64,000 bases of DNA from JBMYTN01 sp049604415 (GCA_049604415.1 JBMYTN010000014.1:1-64000), one strand, 5' to 3'. Positions 9,145 through 18,441 are shown, counted from the stretch's first letter. Program-made: numbers and translations. Notes: generated from the sequence alone by a model not told the origin.

Positions 9145-10256
9145 GCGCGGGCTATGTGCCGGTTTCCTGGAACCGCAACAAATGGATTTATGACGCCCTG
9201 CTGCTCTTGGCCATGGGGCTTTATATCTGGATCTTCCTGCGCGTCGCGCCCGGCTTTCAGGATGTGACCCGCCCAGTGGATGGCTCGATCCTGCGCATGC
9301 GGGCTTTTGGCTCGCTGGCATTCCTGATGCTAACCTTTATCCTGTGCATCGGGCCATTGGCGCGGCTGGATCGGCGGTTCCTGCCCCTGCTTTATAACCG
9401 GCGTCATTTCGGTGTGCTCACCTGTGCGGTGGCCCTGGTGCATGCCGGTCATGTGTTGGGGTGGTATTATGCCTTTTCCCCGACCAAGCCCCTTGCGGCG
9501 CTGCTTGGCTCCAACACCAGCTTTGATCTGTTTGTCGGCTTCCCCTTTGAAGTCTTTGGCATCGCCGCCCTGGCGGTGATGGTGATGATGGCTGTGACCA
9601 GCCATGATTTTTGGCTGCATTATTTTGGCGCACCGCTGTGGAAAGCCCTGCATATGGCGGTCTATGGGGCCTATGCCTGCGTGGTGGCCCATGTGGCGCT
9701 GGGCTATTTGCAGGACACCGATAATCCGGCCTTTGCCATTGTGGTTGCGATCTGCGTCGGCGTGGTCTGTGTGCTGCATGTGATCGCCGGAAGCCGCGAA
9801 GGGCTTCGCGACAAGACCCCGGCCCCGGCGGCTCAAGGGAGCGACCCCTATGCGGGCTGGATCGCCTTGGGCACGCTGGACCGCATAACCCGGGATTTGC
9901 CCGATGGGCGGGCACTGGTCGTGACCCCAGAGGAGGGGGAGCGGATTGCCGTCTTCCGCAAGGAAGACCAGCTGGGCGCGATCTCCCATGCCTGTGCCCA
10001 CCAAAACGGCCCCTTGGGCGAGGGCCGCATTGTCTTTGGCTGCGTAACCTGCCCCTGGCATGGCTTCCAATATCGCCTGGAGGATGGCTGTGCGCCGCCG
10101 CCTTTCACGGAAAAAGTCCCGACCTATACCATGGTGGTGGATGAGACGGGTCAGCTTTGGCTTGACCCCACCCCCTTGCCTGCCGGAACCGCGCGTCCCT
10201 TGACGGATCTGCCCAAACAGGAGGCCCTTCATGGCTCAGACACAGTACCCGCCTGA
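9141..10256 (+). CDS. Ferric-reductase-like membrane protein fused to Rieske domain
   Basis: A 371-residue fusion. The first ~215 residues hold about six membrane helices with histidines at 101, 104, 160, 171, 184 and 213, consistent with haem ligands in a ferric-reductase-like (cytochrome b-type) core. The C-terminal part (about 235-345) is a Rieske domain: C285-x-H287 and C304-x-x-H307 in the context CVTCPWHGFQY can bind a [2Fe-2S] cluster. Electrons may pass between the Rieske centre and membrane haem, but direction and substrate are unknown. The start overlaps the previous stop (ATGA), and the end overlaps the next gene by 26 bases. Identification of the two domains is firm; the physiological role is not. 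Confidence 0.85.
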   Translation: MSAGYVPVSWNRNKWIYDALLLLAMGLYIWIFLRVAPGFQDVTRPVDGSILRMRAFGSLAFLMLTFILCIGPLARLDRRFLPLLYNRRHFGVLTCAVALVHAGHVLGWYYAFSPTKPLAALLGSNTSFDLFVGFPFEVFGIAALAVMVMMAVTSHDFWLHYFGAPLWKALHMAVYGAYACVVAHVALGYLQDTDNPAFAIVVAICVGVVCVLHVIAGSREGLRDKTPAPAAQGSDPYAGWIALGTLDRITRDLPDGRALVVTPEEGERIAVFRKEDQLGAISHACAHQNGPLGEGRIVFGCVTCPWHGFQYRLEDGCAPPPFTEKVPTYTMVVDETGQLWLDPTPLPAGTARPLTDLPKQEALHGSDTVPA

Positions 10257-11142
10257 GTCCGGCCCCATCATCGCGCCGGGCATTGCGCCGGGATCCGGAG
10301 TGCCGGTGGAGCCGACAGCGCCCGGCCATGGTGGGTTTTTCATTGGCTGGAGCAATGACTTGCCGCCCGGTTTAACCTGGTGGCTGTCCGGCGCGGCCTG
10401 TGTTTTGGTGCTTGTCTTCGGCTGGGTTGCCTTTGCGGTGTCCGCCACGTTTGACGATCCCGGTGCGGGGCGCTTCGTCTGGGGGCAACAGCAAAATCTG
10501 ATCGGTGTGCTGCGCGCGGAACCCTATCCGGTGCTCCATGTCCCAGCATCTGAAGAAACCGGCGAACCGGCACGGGCTGTTTTGCTCTCCGGTCCCGGGA
10601 AGCGCGGGGTGCAGGGCCGCGCTGCGCCCTTGGACGGCCAAGTGGTTGCTGTAACAGGCGTGCTGTTGGAACGCGGGGCCATCGACATGATCCAGGTTGG
10701 CGGCAAGATCGGCCTGAAGGCGATCTCAGAGGTTGCCGAGGATCAACTGCCCGAAGGCCATGGGGCGATGCTGGCGGCGGCACAGGCGATCCAGGAGGCC
10801 GACGGCCCTGGCCATGGCTTTGCAGACCTGGGGACCTGGCGGGTGCAGGGCGAGATCTGTGATGGCAAATGCTATCAGGGAGCCATGCGTCCCGGCACCG
10901 GCTTGGCCCACAAGGCCTGCGCCAATCTCTGTTTGGCGGGCGGTGCGCCCCCGGTTTTGGTGACCACGACGGCGGTGCAGGGTCATACTTACTTTCTGAT
11001 GGGCGCTTTGGATGGGGGTCCCTTGTCCATGGATCAGTTGGCGCATTTGACGGCGGTTCCGGTGGCTTTGGAGGCCAAAGTGGAACTGCGCGACGACCTG
11101 CCTGTGGCCCTGGTGGATCTGGCCAAGGCGGTGCGGCCATGA
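10231..11142 (+). CDS. Membrane-anchored protein with C-x3-C-x12-H-x2-C-x3-C motif
   Basis: A 303-residue protein with a proline-rich cytoplasmic N-terminus, one membrane helix (about 49-72) and a large domain probably outside the cytoplasm. Near the C-terminus GEICDGKCYQGAMRPG is followed by HKACANLC, placing C210, C214, H227, C230 and C234 in a compact pattern that looks like a metal, cluster or haem site. I recall similar KCYxGxMxPG proteins beside Rieske proteins in other proteobacteria but know no assigned function. Its overlap with the Rieske fusion gene (26 bases) and with the next gene (ATGA) suggests a partner in the same complex. It is not a c-type cytochrome: there is no CxxCH. Confidence 0.75.
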   Translation: MAQTQYPPESGPIIAPGIAPGSGVPVEPTAPGHGGFFIGWSNDLPPGLTWWLSGAACVLVLVFGWVAFAVSATFDDPGAGRFVWGQQQNLIGVLRAEPYPVLHVPASEETGEPARAVLLSGPGKRGVQGRAAPLDGQVVAVTGVLLERGAIDMIQVGGKIGLKAISEVAEDQLPEGHGAMLAAAQAIQEADGPGHGFADLGTWRVQGEICDGKCYQGAMRPGTGLAHKACANLCLAGGAPPVLVTTTAVQGHTYFLMGALDGGPLSMDQLAHLTAVPVALEAKVELRDDLPVALVDLAKAVRP

Positions 11143-11411
11143 TCCGGTCCTCGCAACGCCTCGTTAAACTGGGTGTCGGCCTTATGGTGACAGTGATTGC
11201 TGCCGCCCTGGCCTGGGCGGTATGGGATCAAACCCGAGAGGTCCTGAAACCAATCCTGCCCAAAGACATTCGGAGCTTCCTGTTCGAATTCCGTCTGATC
11301 CTGGATCTGGTGGTGGTGTTTTTGGTTTTAACCGGCCTGGAAGCAATCTGGTCTCGGATTTCGGCCCGCCTGTTCCGGACCAAGGACGCGGCGGAGGAGG
11401 CTGACGCGTGA
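11139..11411 (+). CDS. Small two-helix membrane protein
   Basis: A 90-residue protein with hydrophobic helices at about 10-27 and 48-68, and charged segments between and after them. The open frame extends further upstream, but the ATG at 11139 overlaps the previous stop as ATGA, and the gene ends in a GTGA overlap with the esterase. No family is recognised. By position it is the third small membrane protein of the redox operon. Confidence 0.65.
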   Translation: MIRSSQRLVKLGVGLMVTVIAAALAWAVWDQTREVLKPILPKDIRSFLFEFRLILDLVVVFLVLTGLEAIWSRISARLFRTKDAAEEADA

Positions 11412-12274
11412 GTCGCATTGGTTATGGTGTTTTGGTTTGGCTTTTCGGCTTGGCGCTGATGGCCGCTATGCTGCCTGCGCCCTCGGCAGAGGCCTTTGGT
11501 CCCTGTGATGATGAAACCCCTTGTGAAATCGCCGATGGGGAATACCGGATCCATCTGCCACCCAATTGGTCCAAAGGGCGCTCCGTTGGGGCAGTGATCT
11601 TTTTCCATGGCTGGCGCGGCAAAGCGGAACGCACCATCCTCAATGGTTCGATCCGAGCCTTAACCGACCGGCTCAATATGGCCTTTGTCGCCCCGGATGG
11701 CCGGAACCAATCCTGGTCTTTCCCCAGTTCGCCGTCCCAGCATCGCGATGAATTGGCCTTTGTCACAGCCGTTTTTGATGATTTGGAGCGGCGCTTCAAC
11801 ATTGATATTAGCCGCAGCGTTGTCTCCGGCTTTTCCTTGGGCGGCTCCATGTCCTGGTACACCGCCTGCTATCTCGGCGACCGGGTCGGAGGCTTCGCGC
11901 CCGTTGCCGGGGCGTTTTGGGAACCCTTGCCGGACAACTGCCCGGCTGCGATCCCGACCATGGTCCATATCCATGGCCTGGAGGATGGCACAGTGCCGAT
12001 GGAAGGGCGGCCCATTGGCCGCAACTTCCACCAAGGCGACGTCTATGAAAGCTTCGCCATTTTGGGCAAAGGCGAATGCGCCCCCGCCGATCCAACGGTT
12101 TCCCCGGACCCAGATGCATCGGCGGATGCGGTTGGCTTAACCTGTTCCCGGGCGACGTGTGACGGCGCGGCTTTGGAGCTATGTGTCCATCCCGGTGGGC
12201 ATTCCTATCGCACCGAGTGGCTGGAACGCGCCTTGTCCCAGATTGGTCAGCTCAAAGGGTGGTCTAGCCCATGA
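11408..12274 (+). CDS. Secreted PHB-depolymerase-like (LpqC-type) esterase
   Basis: A 288-residue alpha/beta-hydrolase with a signal peptide (cleavage near SAEA). The nucleophile lies in GFSLGG (Ser143), the acid is probably Asp193 in LEDGTVP and the base His265 in HPGGHSY. The HGWRGK segment near 67-72 would form the oxyanion hole. The family includes feruloyl/acetyl-xylan esterases and poly(3-hydroxybutyrate) depolymerase-like enzymes acting outside the cytoplasm; the substrate here cannot be fixed. Translation starts at GTG inside the preceding stop (GTGA). Why an esterase sits in a redox operon is not evident. The phasin at 45.7 kb shows that the organism handles PHA granules, but those are cytoplasmic. 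Confidence 0.85.
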   Translation: MSRIGYGVLVWLFGLALMAAMLPAPSAEAFGPCDDETPCEIADGEYRIHLPPNWSKGRSVGAVIFFHGWRGKAERTILNGSIRALTDRLNMAFVAPDGRNQSWSFPSSPSQHRDELAFVTAVFDDLERRFNIDISRSVVSGFSLGGSMSWYTACYLGDRVGGFAPVAGAFWEPLPDNCPAAIPTMVHIHGLEDGTVPMEGRPIGRNFHQGDVYESFAILGKGECAPADPTVSPDPDASADAVGLTCSRATCDGAALELCVHPGGHSYRTEWLERALSQIGQLKGWSSP

Positions 12275-13548
12275 GCAAGGCGCCTTTGCCGACCGACGCT
12301 CCGGCCTGTGAAGGTCCTCTGGCGGGCCTGAAGGTGTTGGACCTATCCCGGATCCTGGCCGGTCCGACCTGCACCCAGTTGCTCGGTGATTTGGGGGCCG
12401 ATGTGGTCAAGGTCGAACGCTTGGGCCGCGGTGATGACACCCGGGGCTGGGGACCGCCTTTCCTGAAGGACGCGCAGGGCCGCGAGACCCGGGAGAGCGC
12501 CTATTATCTCTGCGCCAATCGCAACAAACGGTCCTTGGCGGTGGATTTGTCCACGGCGGAGGGGCTGGCTTTGGTGCGCGATTTGGCCGACCGCTCCGAT
12601 ATTCTGATCGAGAATTTTAAGCGCGGCGATTTGGCCCGGCGCGGCTTGGGCTATGAGGATCTGAAAACCCGCAATGTCCGTCTGATCTATTGTAGCATCA
12701 CTGGCTTTGGCCAAGACGGCCCTTATGCGGACCGGGCGGGCTATGACTTTTTGATCCAAGGCATGGGCGGGATTATGAGCCTGACCGGCACACCTTTGGC
12801 TGAGCCCGGCGGCAGCGGACCGATGAAGGTTGGCGTCGGCATTGCCGATGTCATGTGCGGCATGTATGCGGCCTCAGCGATCTTGGCAGCCCTGAACGCC
12901 CGGCAAAAAAATGGCCGTGGGCAGTTTATTGATTTGGCCTTGTTGGACAGCCAAGTGGCGTGGCTGATCAACCAAGGCTTGGCCCATTTGACCGATGGCA
13001 AGGTGCCCGGTGCCCTGGGCAATGGTCACCCAACCATTGTGCCCTACCAGACCTTTCCGGCCTCCGATGGCGTGTTCATTCTGGCGGTGGGTAATGATGA
13101 CCAATATGCCCGGTTCTGCTCCGTGGCCGAGCGACCGGATCTGGCGGAAGATCCACGCTTTGTCCGCAATGCCGACAGGGTCCGCCATCGTGCCGATCTG
13201 GTGCCGCTGATCGAACAGGTCACCAAAACCCGCCGGGCCGGATGGTGGCTCGATGAGTTGGAACGGGTTGGTGTGCCCGCCGGGCCGGTCAATGATTTGG
13301 GGGCGGTGTTCTCCGATCCACAAATTCTGCACCGGGGCATGAAAATCACCATGCCCCATGGCTTGGCAGGCGATGGGGAGGTCCGTCTGATCGGCAATCC
13401 GCTCAAGCTTTCCGGCACCCCGGTGACCTATCGCCATCCACCGCCCCAAGTCGGGGAGCATAGCGGCGAGGTTTTGAGCGAGCGCCTCGGTCTGGATGCC
13501 GAAGCGATCCAAGCTTTGATCGACAAAAACGTCATTGGCCAAGCTTGA
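12271..13548 (+). CDS. CaiB/BaiF family III CoA-transferase
   Basis: A 425-residue cytoplasmic enzyme expected to move CoA between carboxylic acids. The N-terminus has the family motif LDLSRILAGP followed by DLGADVVKVE. The catalytic aspartate is probably in GYDFLIQG, and GQFIDLALLDS and the substrate-domain DNDDQ-like region are also present. It is the last gene of the overlapping series (ATGA with the esterase). It converges on the DUF302 gene 35 bases away without an obvious terminator. A second, shorter family III member lies at 54768-55889. The acid substrates cannot be inferred. Confidence 0.88.
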   Translation: MSKAPLPTDAPACEGPLAGLKVLDLSRILAGPTCTQLLGDLGADVVKVERLGRGDDTRGWGPPFLKDAQGRETRESAYYLCANRNKRSLAVDLSTAEGLALVRDLADRSDILIENFKRGDLARRGLGYEDLKTRNVRLIYCSITGFGQDGPYADRAGYDFLIQGMGGIMSLTGTPLAEPGGSGPMKVGVGIADVMCGMYAASAILAALNARQKNGRGQFIDLALLDSQVAWLINQGLAHLTDGKVPGALGNGHPTIVPYQTFPASDGVFILAVGNDDQYARFCSVAERPDLAEDPRFVRNADRVRHRADLVPLIEQVTKTRRAGWWLDELERVGVPAGPVNDLGAVFSDPQILHRGMKITMPHGLAGDGEVRLIGNPLKLSGTPVTYRHPPPQVGEHSGEVLSERLGLDAEAIQALIDKNVIGQA

Positions 13549-13583
13549 CGAGCTCAGCCAGCGGTGGGGCAGGGATACTCTGC

Positions 13584-14096
13584 TTATTTGACCGCGCGTT
13601 CGGCCATTTCGGCAAAGATCTGATCAAGTTCCTCGGCCAGGGTTTTTAAGGCGGCCCCGCCATCGGCCATATAAGGCGCAAACACCGTTGACGGTGTTTT
13701 GTAGGACAGGGTGGAGCCGCCATCCTCATCCTGATCCTCGGTCAAGTAGAACCGGATCGGGGCTTCGATGCCCGCAGCCAGATCGGCTTCCAGCATGCGC
13801 AGGGCATAGTCATTGCGATAAACCCCAACGATCCGATTGCCCGGAATGGTGAGACCCCGCCCCTTGGCTCCCTGACTGGCGGAGGCTTGGGTGACCAGGT
13901 ACATGCCCTGATCCTTGACCGATTGCTGCACCCGCTGCACCAGATCGTCAAAACCATAGGGGGTCTCGAGCACCACCCAACCGGGATGGGAGACCAGCTT
14001 GGTGCCATCGGCTTTGGCCGTCGGGCTCTGCAAGAGAGTCATAGAGGCCAAAAGCAAGGCGGCCAGTCCAAGCGTCACGGATCTGATAAGCGGCAT
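13584..14096 (-). CDS. Secreted DUF302 protein
   Basis: A 170-residue exported protein with a DUF302 domain: a signal peptide ending near TAKA, then ETPYGFDDLVQRVQ and the central YRNDYALRMLE stretch typical of the family. An upstream in-frame extension to 14201 exists, but the ATG at 14096 has AAGGA at good spacing and gives the signal peptide directly. It follows a YeeE/YedE gene 32 bases upstream on the same strand. DUF302 proteins are repeatedly found beside sulfur-handling genes, so a periplasmic role linked to that transporter is plausible but unproven. Confidence 0.82.
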   Translation of the reverse strand: MPLIRSVTLGLAALLLASMTLLQSPTAKADGTKLVSHPGWVVLETPYGFDDLVQRVQQSVKDQGMYLVTQASASQGAKGRGLTIPGNRIVGVYRNDYALRMLEADLAAGIEAPIRFYLTEDQDEDGGSTLSYKTPSTVFAPYMADGGAALKTLAEELDQIFAEMAERAVK

Positions 14097-14128
14097 GGGG
14101 CAGTCCTTATGTTGGTTTTGGCGATGGG

Positions 14129-15352
14129 TCATAGGCCAAAGCGATGGCGCAGCCGGATGCCGACAACGGAGCCGAGCCAGCCAAACACCAGCCAGCCCCA
14201 ACCATGCAGGCTGCCGGAAATGATGCCACCCAAATAGGCTCCGATATTGCAGCCGCCCGCCAGACGCGCGCCATAGCCCATCAGCAGGCCGCCGGCGATG
14301 GCAGTGAGGATGTCCACCGGACGCAGGGCAAAGCCGGGCCGCCAGCGTCCGGCCAGACCCGCTGCGGCAAAAGCGCCGAGGATGATGCCGAAATTCATCA
14401 CCGAGGTGGTGTCCCGGACCACCGGGCGTTCAATCGCTGCCATGGCATTGGCCCAATAGGCGGTGGCGGCCAGATCCATACCCGCCATATCGGCGAATTT
14501 CGCTCCCCACAGGGCAAAGGCCGAGGTGATGCCCCAAGGCCGCCCGAGCAGCAGCAGGGTGACGATACTGACCACCGCAATGGCCACTGCCCCCATCAGC
14601 GGGCTCCAGGGGCCCCGCCAAGCATGGGGCGCTGCGCCGCTGCGGGGCTGGGTGAGGGGCTCCAGGCTGCCATGGCGTCGGCGTTCGAGAATGCGGGTCA
14701 GCCAAAACACTAGGGCGAAAAAGCCAATGGTCAGCAGCAAGGCCGGGATCAGGCCAAGCTCCCGGGGCAGGGAGGTCGGGGCCAATGCGGGCAAGCTGCG
14801 CCAAGCGGGCAGATGCAGGGTGCCGATGAAGGATCCGGCGATGAAGGCGGCCAGGGTGATCACCATCCGGGTTGAGCCGCCGCCGACGGTGAACAAGGTG
14901 CCCGAACCGCAGCCGCCGCCCAGCTGCATGCCGATGCCAAACAGGAAGGCCCCGAGCACAGCGGCGAGGCCAAAGGGGAAGACAAAGCCGCCGGTGCGCA
15001 GACCGATCTCCGCGCCATGGAGCATCAGCGGAAAGGAGATCAGGCAAATCACGATGAACAGGATGGCTTGGGCGCGCAAACCGACCCCGCGACGCTCTTC
15101 GCTCCAGCGCCGCCAGGCTGCCGTAAAGCCAAAGGCGGCATGGTAAAGCGAGATGCCCGCGACAACGCCCAAAACCGCCGTCAGCATCAGACGCCGGGTG
15201 CTCTGCCAGGCCTCGGGGCTCCCTGCGGCCAGGATCCACAGCTCCAAAGCCAGCAAAAGCGCTGCGGCGCTGCCCACCAGCACCCATTGCGGTGGCAGAG
15301 ATGCGCCGGATCCGGTCTTTGGGGCAGTATTAGAGGCGCTGGTGGATGGCAT
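14129..15352 (-). CDS. YeeE/YedE family sulfur-compound transporter
   Basis: A 407-residue inner-membrane protein with about ten hydrophobic helices. The two family signatures with membrane cysteines are present: GGGCGSG (Cys148) and AGGCNIGAYL (Cys368). YeeE relatives import thiosulfate by relaying it between such cysteines; YedE relatives are linked to selenium. It is twice as long as minimal one-domain members and carries both halves in one chain. The DUF302 gene follows 32 bases later, making a two-gene unit. No TusA-like protein is encoded next to it. Confidence 0.87.
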   Translation of the reverse strand: MPSTSASNTAPKTGSGASLPPQWVLVGSAAALLLALELWILAAGSPEAWQSTRRLMLTAVLGVVAGISLYHAAFGFTAAWRRWSEERRGVGLRAQAILFIVICLISFPLMLHGAEIGLRTGGFVFPFGLAAVLGAFLFGIGMQLGGGCGSGTLFTVGGGSTRMVITLAAFIAGSFIGTLHLPAWRSLPALAPTSLPRELGLIPALLLTIGFFALVFWLTRILERRRHGSLEPLTQPRSGAAPHAWRGPWSPLMGAVAIAVVSIVTLLLLGRPWGITSAFALWGAKFADMAGMDLAATAYWANAMAAIERPVVRDTTSVMNFGIILGAFAAAGLAGRWRPGFALRPVDILTAIAGGLLMGYGARLAGGCNIGAYLGGIISGSLHGWGWLVFGWLGSVVGIRLRHRFGL

Positions 15353-15534
15353 GGGAATGGCTGGTTTTTCGCTGATAACCGCTGGGTGATGCCAGAAAGT
15401 CCGAGTTTGGGCCTCTCACATGTAAGTGAGGTGCTCCGGGAATGCTGGAACCGGCCTCAAAAAGAACCTACATCAGTAGGGTGATTCTGCGAAAGCCCGC
15501 ATCGGCAAGCAGATAGGCGCTCTTGGAGGCATCG

Positions 15535-16944
15535 ATGACATCAGTGGATTGCTTTGGACTACCCCTGTCCGGGTTGCCGAAATCCGGGTCCGTGGACCCA
15601 GCCCCCAAGACTGTGGCTGCGGATTTGGCGACCGACTGGGATGCGGTGGTTCGGGCGGCCTTGGCCCATGATGCGGTGACGGCGGATCTGATTGCCGGAT
15701 TGCTCAAGCAAGCGCCTCTGTTTGCCCTTGGTCATGCGGTGCATGGCCTGTTTTGCATGATGTTAGGGCGCCGGGAAACCGACGCCATGGCGGTCGACGA
15801 TCTGGCCAAAGCCCAAGGAGCAGCCCAGGTGATCGGCGTCACCGCCCGCGAGCAAGCCTATATCGCGGCCTTGGAAGATTATATTTTGGGCCGTCAATGG
15901 GTGGTGGCGGAGCGGATGGATGCGATCCTGCGCATGCATCCGGAAGATGCTCTGGCCCTGAAGATTGGCCACTCAGTGCGCTTTATTCTCGGGGATTCCG
16001 CCGGTATGCGCCGCTCCATTGAAGCTGTGATCGACGCCTATGGCCCGGATCACCCAGCCTGCGGCTATGTGTATGGCTGTTATGCCTTCGCCTTGGAAGA
16101 AACCGGGGCCTATGACAAGGCCATGGCCATGGGCCAGAAGGGCTTGGCGCTGGTGGCCAATGATGCCTGGGGGTTACACGCCTTGGCCCATGTCCATGAC
16201 ATGACCGGGCGGCCCGAAGACGGCGTGGCATGGTTGACCCCCCGGTCGGCGCAATGGGCCCATTGCAACAATTTCCGCTTCCATGTCTGGTGGCATTTGG
16301 CCCTGTTCCATCTGGCCCTGGGGGAGATTGATCAGGTCCTGGAGCTTTATGACCGGGAAGTGCGCAGCGAGCACACCGATGATTACCGCGATATTTCCAA
16401 CGGTGTGACCATGTTGGCGCGGCTGGAAATGGAAGGTGTGGATGTGGGCGACCGGTGGGAAGAACTGGCCGCCCTGTCTTGTAACCGGATCCAGGATGGC
16501 TGCGTGGTGTTTGCCGATGTGCATTACGCCATGGCCCTGGTTGGGGCTGGCGGGCGTGAAAACACCCAAGCGGCTCAGGCGCTTCTGGCCCGCATGAAGG
16601 GCGATGCCATTGCCGACGGTTCCGCCCTGCGCCGGGATCAAGGCATGATTGCCGCCAAGATCGGCTTGCCGGTGACCGAAGGCTTAGTCGCGTTTTTTGA
16701 CCGGCGCTGGGCTGAAGCCCATGATCACTTTAGCTCTGTGCGCTCCGATTTGATCAAAATTGGGGGTAGTCATGCGCAGCGAGATATATTTGAATGGTTG
16801 ACGATTGATGCCGCCATGCGCGCCGAACGGGTGGAAACCGCAGCATCTCTGATCCGGGATCGGGCTCGCCGTCGTGGGGCGCGGGACCGCTATACGGAAA
16901 AACGGGAAGCCGCAGCCAACCAGGCACTGTTGGCGGCCCAATAG
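15535..16944 (+). CDS. TPR protein of the TTC38-like family
   Basis: A 469-residue cytoplasmic helical-repeat protein with no signal peptide or membrane helix. Repeats of paired helices run through most of it, including YGCYAFALEETGAYDKAM, GLHALAHVHDMTGR and WWHLALFHLALGE, which match the tetratricopeptide type seen in the TTC38 family. The ATG at 15535 is preferred over a TTG at 15523 because GGAGG lies five bases upstream. It is divergent from yeeE and followed 69 bases later by opgC. TPR proteins are scaffolds; no partner is indicated. Confidence 0.8.
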   Translation: MTSVDCFGLPLSGLPKSGSVDPAPKTVAADLATDWDAVVRAALAHDAVTADLIAGLLKQAPLFALGHAVHGLFCMMLGRRETDAMAVDDLAKAQGAAQVIGVTAREQAYIAALEDYILGRQWVVAERMDAILRMHPEDALALKIGHSVRFILGDSAGMRRSIEAVIDAYGPDHPACGYVYGCYAFALEETGAYDKAMAMGQKGLALVANDAWGLHALAHVHDMTGRPEDGVAWLTPRSAQWAHCNNFRFHVWWHLALFHLALGEIDQVLELYDREVRSEHTDDYRDISNGVTMLARLEMEGVDVGDRWEELAALSCNRIQDGCVVFADVHYAMALVGAGGRENTQAAQALLARMKGDAIADGSALRRDQGMIAAKIGLPVTEGLVAFFDRRWAEAHDHFSSVRSDLIKIGGSHAQRDIFEWLTIDAAMRAERVETAASLIRDRARRRGARDRYTEKREAAANQALLAAQ

Positions 16945-17013
16945 ACATAAGGGCACCCGCCCGCTTCAGTTCTGAGCCTACTCTCCCCATCACAGTATAG
17001 GTGGCGTGTAACC

Positions 17014-18264
17014 ATGCAGGCTGTTCAGCCGAACCCTGCGGTCGGATCCCATGGGGGATCCGGTCGGGTCCGTGACCCGCGCCTGGATTTCTTCCGTGGC
17101 GTCGGCATGTTCATCATTTTCATCGCCCATGTGCCCGGCAATTGGTGGACCCTCTGGATCCCCGCCCGCTATGGCTTTTCCGATGCGACGGAAATGTTTG
17201 TGTTTTGCTCCGGCATGGCCTCGGCCATCGCCTTTGGCCGGGTGTTTTCCGATCGGGGCATGGTCATGGGCTCTGCCCGGATTGCCCACCGGGTATGGCA
17301 GGTCTATTGGGCTCATATCGCTTTGTTTTTTGCCGTCGCCATGTCCATGGCGGCCCTGGATGCCAGTGAGATCCTGCCACAATACAATTACATCAACTAT
17401 CTGAACTTATGGCCATTTTTCAATAATACGCCGGAGAACCTGCTTGGGTTGATGACCCTAACCTATGTGCCGAACTATTTTGATATCCTGCCGATGTATC
17501 TGGTGATCCTGGCGATGATCCCCTTGATTATCGCCCTGGCTCGGTTTGGTGGTATCAAAGCGGTGGCCGTGTTTTGTATCAGCCTGTGGCTGGTGGCCTC
17601 ATTTGGTGTCATTGATCCCCCGGCGGAGCCCTGGTCGGATCGGCCCTGGTTCTTTAATCCGTTTTCCTGGCAGTTGATTTTCTTTACTGGCTTCTGTTTC
17701 GGGCTCGGCTTGCTGAAAGCGCCGCCCATTGAGCCGCGCTTGGTCATCCTGGCCTTGGTGATTGTGGTGATCAGCATCCCCTTTGCCTATTACCGGGTCT
17801 ACAACCTGGAAGGCTATGAGTTCCTGAAGGAAATCCGGGGTCATATCGGCTATTTCTATAACAAGACCCATTTCGGCCTGTTCCGTTACTTGCATTTCCT
17901 GGCCTTGGCCTATCTGGCCTATTCGCTCGCGGGCGAGGGCGGGCGTCGCCTGATGTATGGCGGGCTCTATGGCAAATGTGTCAGTGTTGTCCGCAAGGTC
18001 GGTCAGCAATCCCTGGCAGTGTTCCTCACCAGCATGTTCATCGCCCGCCTTGCCGGGGTGATGTTTGATGCCTTTGGTAAGTCCGAGCTGATGATGGTCC
18101 TGGTCAATGGGACGGGTTTTGCGATCCTGATCGCCACGGCTTATACGGTGGCCTGGTTCAAATCCCAGCCCTGGCGCAAACCCGCCCCGGTGGCCAAGCA
18201 CAAGGCACAGCCAGAGCAAACTGGGCCGCCAAGCTCTCCCTCCTTGGCCGAGCAGCGGGCCTAG
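17014..18264 (+). CDS. OpgC-family membrane protein
   Basis: A 416-residue integral membrane protein with about ten hydrophobic segments. The N-terminal DPRLDFFRGVGMFIIFIAH segment, the GFSDATEMFVFCSG stretch and the later MYLVILAMIP identify OpgC, which adds succinyl groups to osmoregulated periplasmic glucans and is distantly related to acyltransferase-3 enzymes. The genes that build the glucan backbone (opgG/opgH) are not in this window, so it may modify another envelope glycan. The C-terminus is a soluble Pro/Ala/Gln-rich tail. No regulatory site is evident in the 69 bases upstream. Confidence 0.85.
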   Translation: MQAVQPNPAVGSHGGSGRVRDPRLDFFRGVGMFIIFIAHVPGNWWTLWIPARYGFSDATEMFVFCSGMASAIAFGRVFSDRGMVMGSARIAHRVWQVYWAHIALFFAVAMSMAALDASEILPQYNYINYLNLWPFFNNTPENLLGLMTLTYVPNYFDILPMYLVILAMIPLIIALARFGGIKAVAVFCISLWLVASFGVIDPPAEPWSDRPWFFNPFSWQLIFFTGFCFGLGLLKAPPIEPRLVILALVIVVISIPFAYYRVYNLEGYEFLKEIRGHIGYFYNKTHFGLFRYLHFLALAYLAYSLAGEGGRRLMYGGLYGKCVSVVRKVGQQSLAVFLTSMFIARLAGVMFDAFGKSELMMVLVNGTGFAILIATAYTVAWFKSQPWRKPAPVAKHKAQPEQTGPPSSPSLAEQRA

Positions 18265-18441
18265 ATCCGGTCGGGTCTACTTTGGATCCGGCTCTGTTCC
18301 CGCGCTGATTGGCTTGACGCGGTGACCCAATCCTTCTTCAATTGCGGCGTAAGGGGGAGTTGATCCTTTGGTTCCACCCCCCACGTAACCTGAGAGAAGC
18401 CCTACTCGTCCTGGGCATTGGGCGCGAAAACGGAGGATGGT

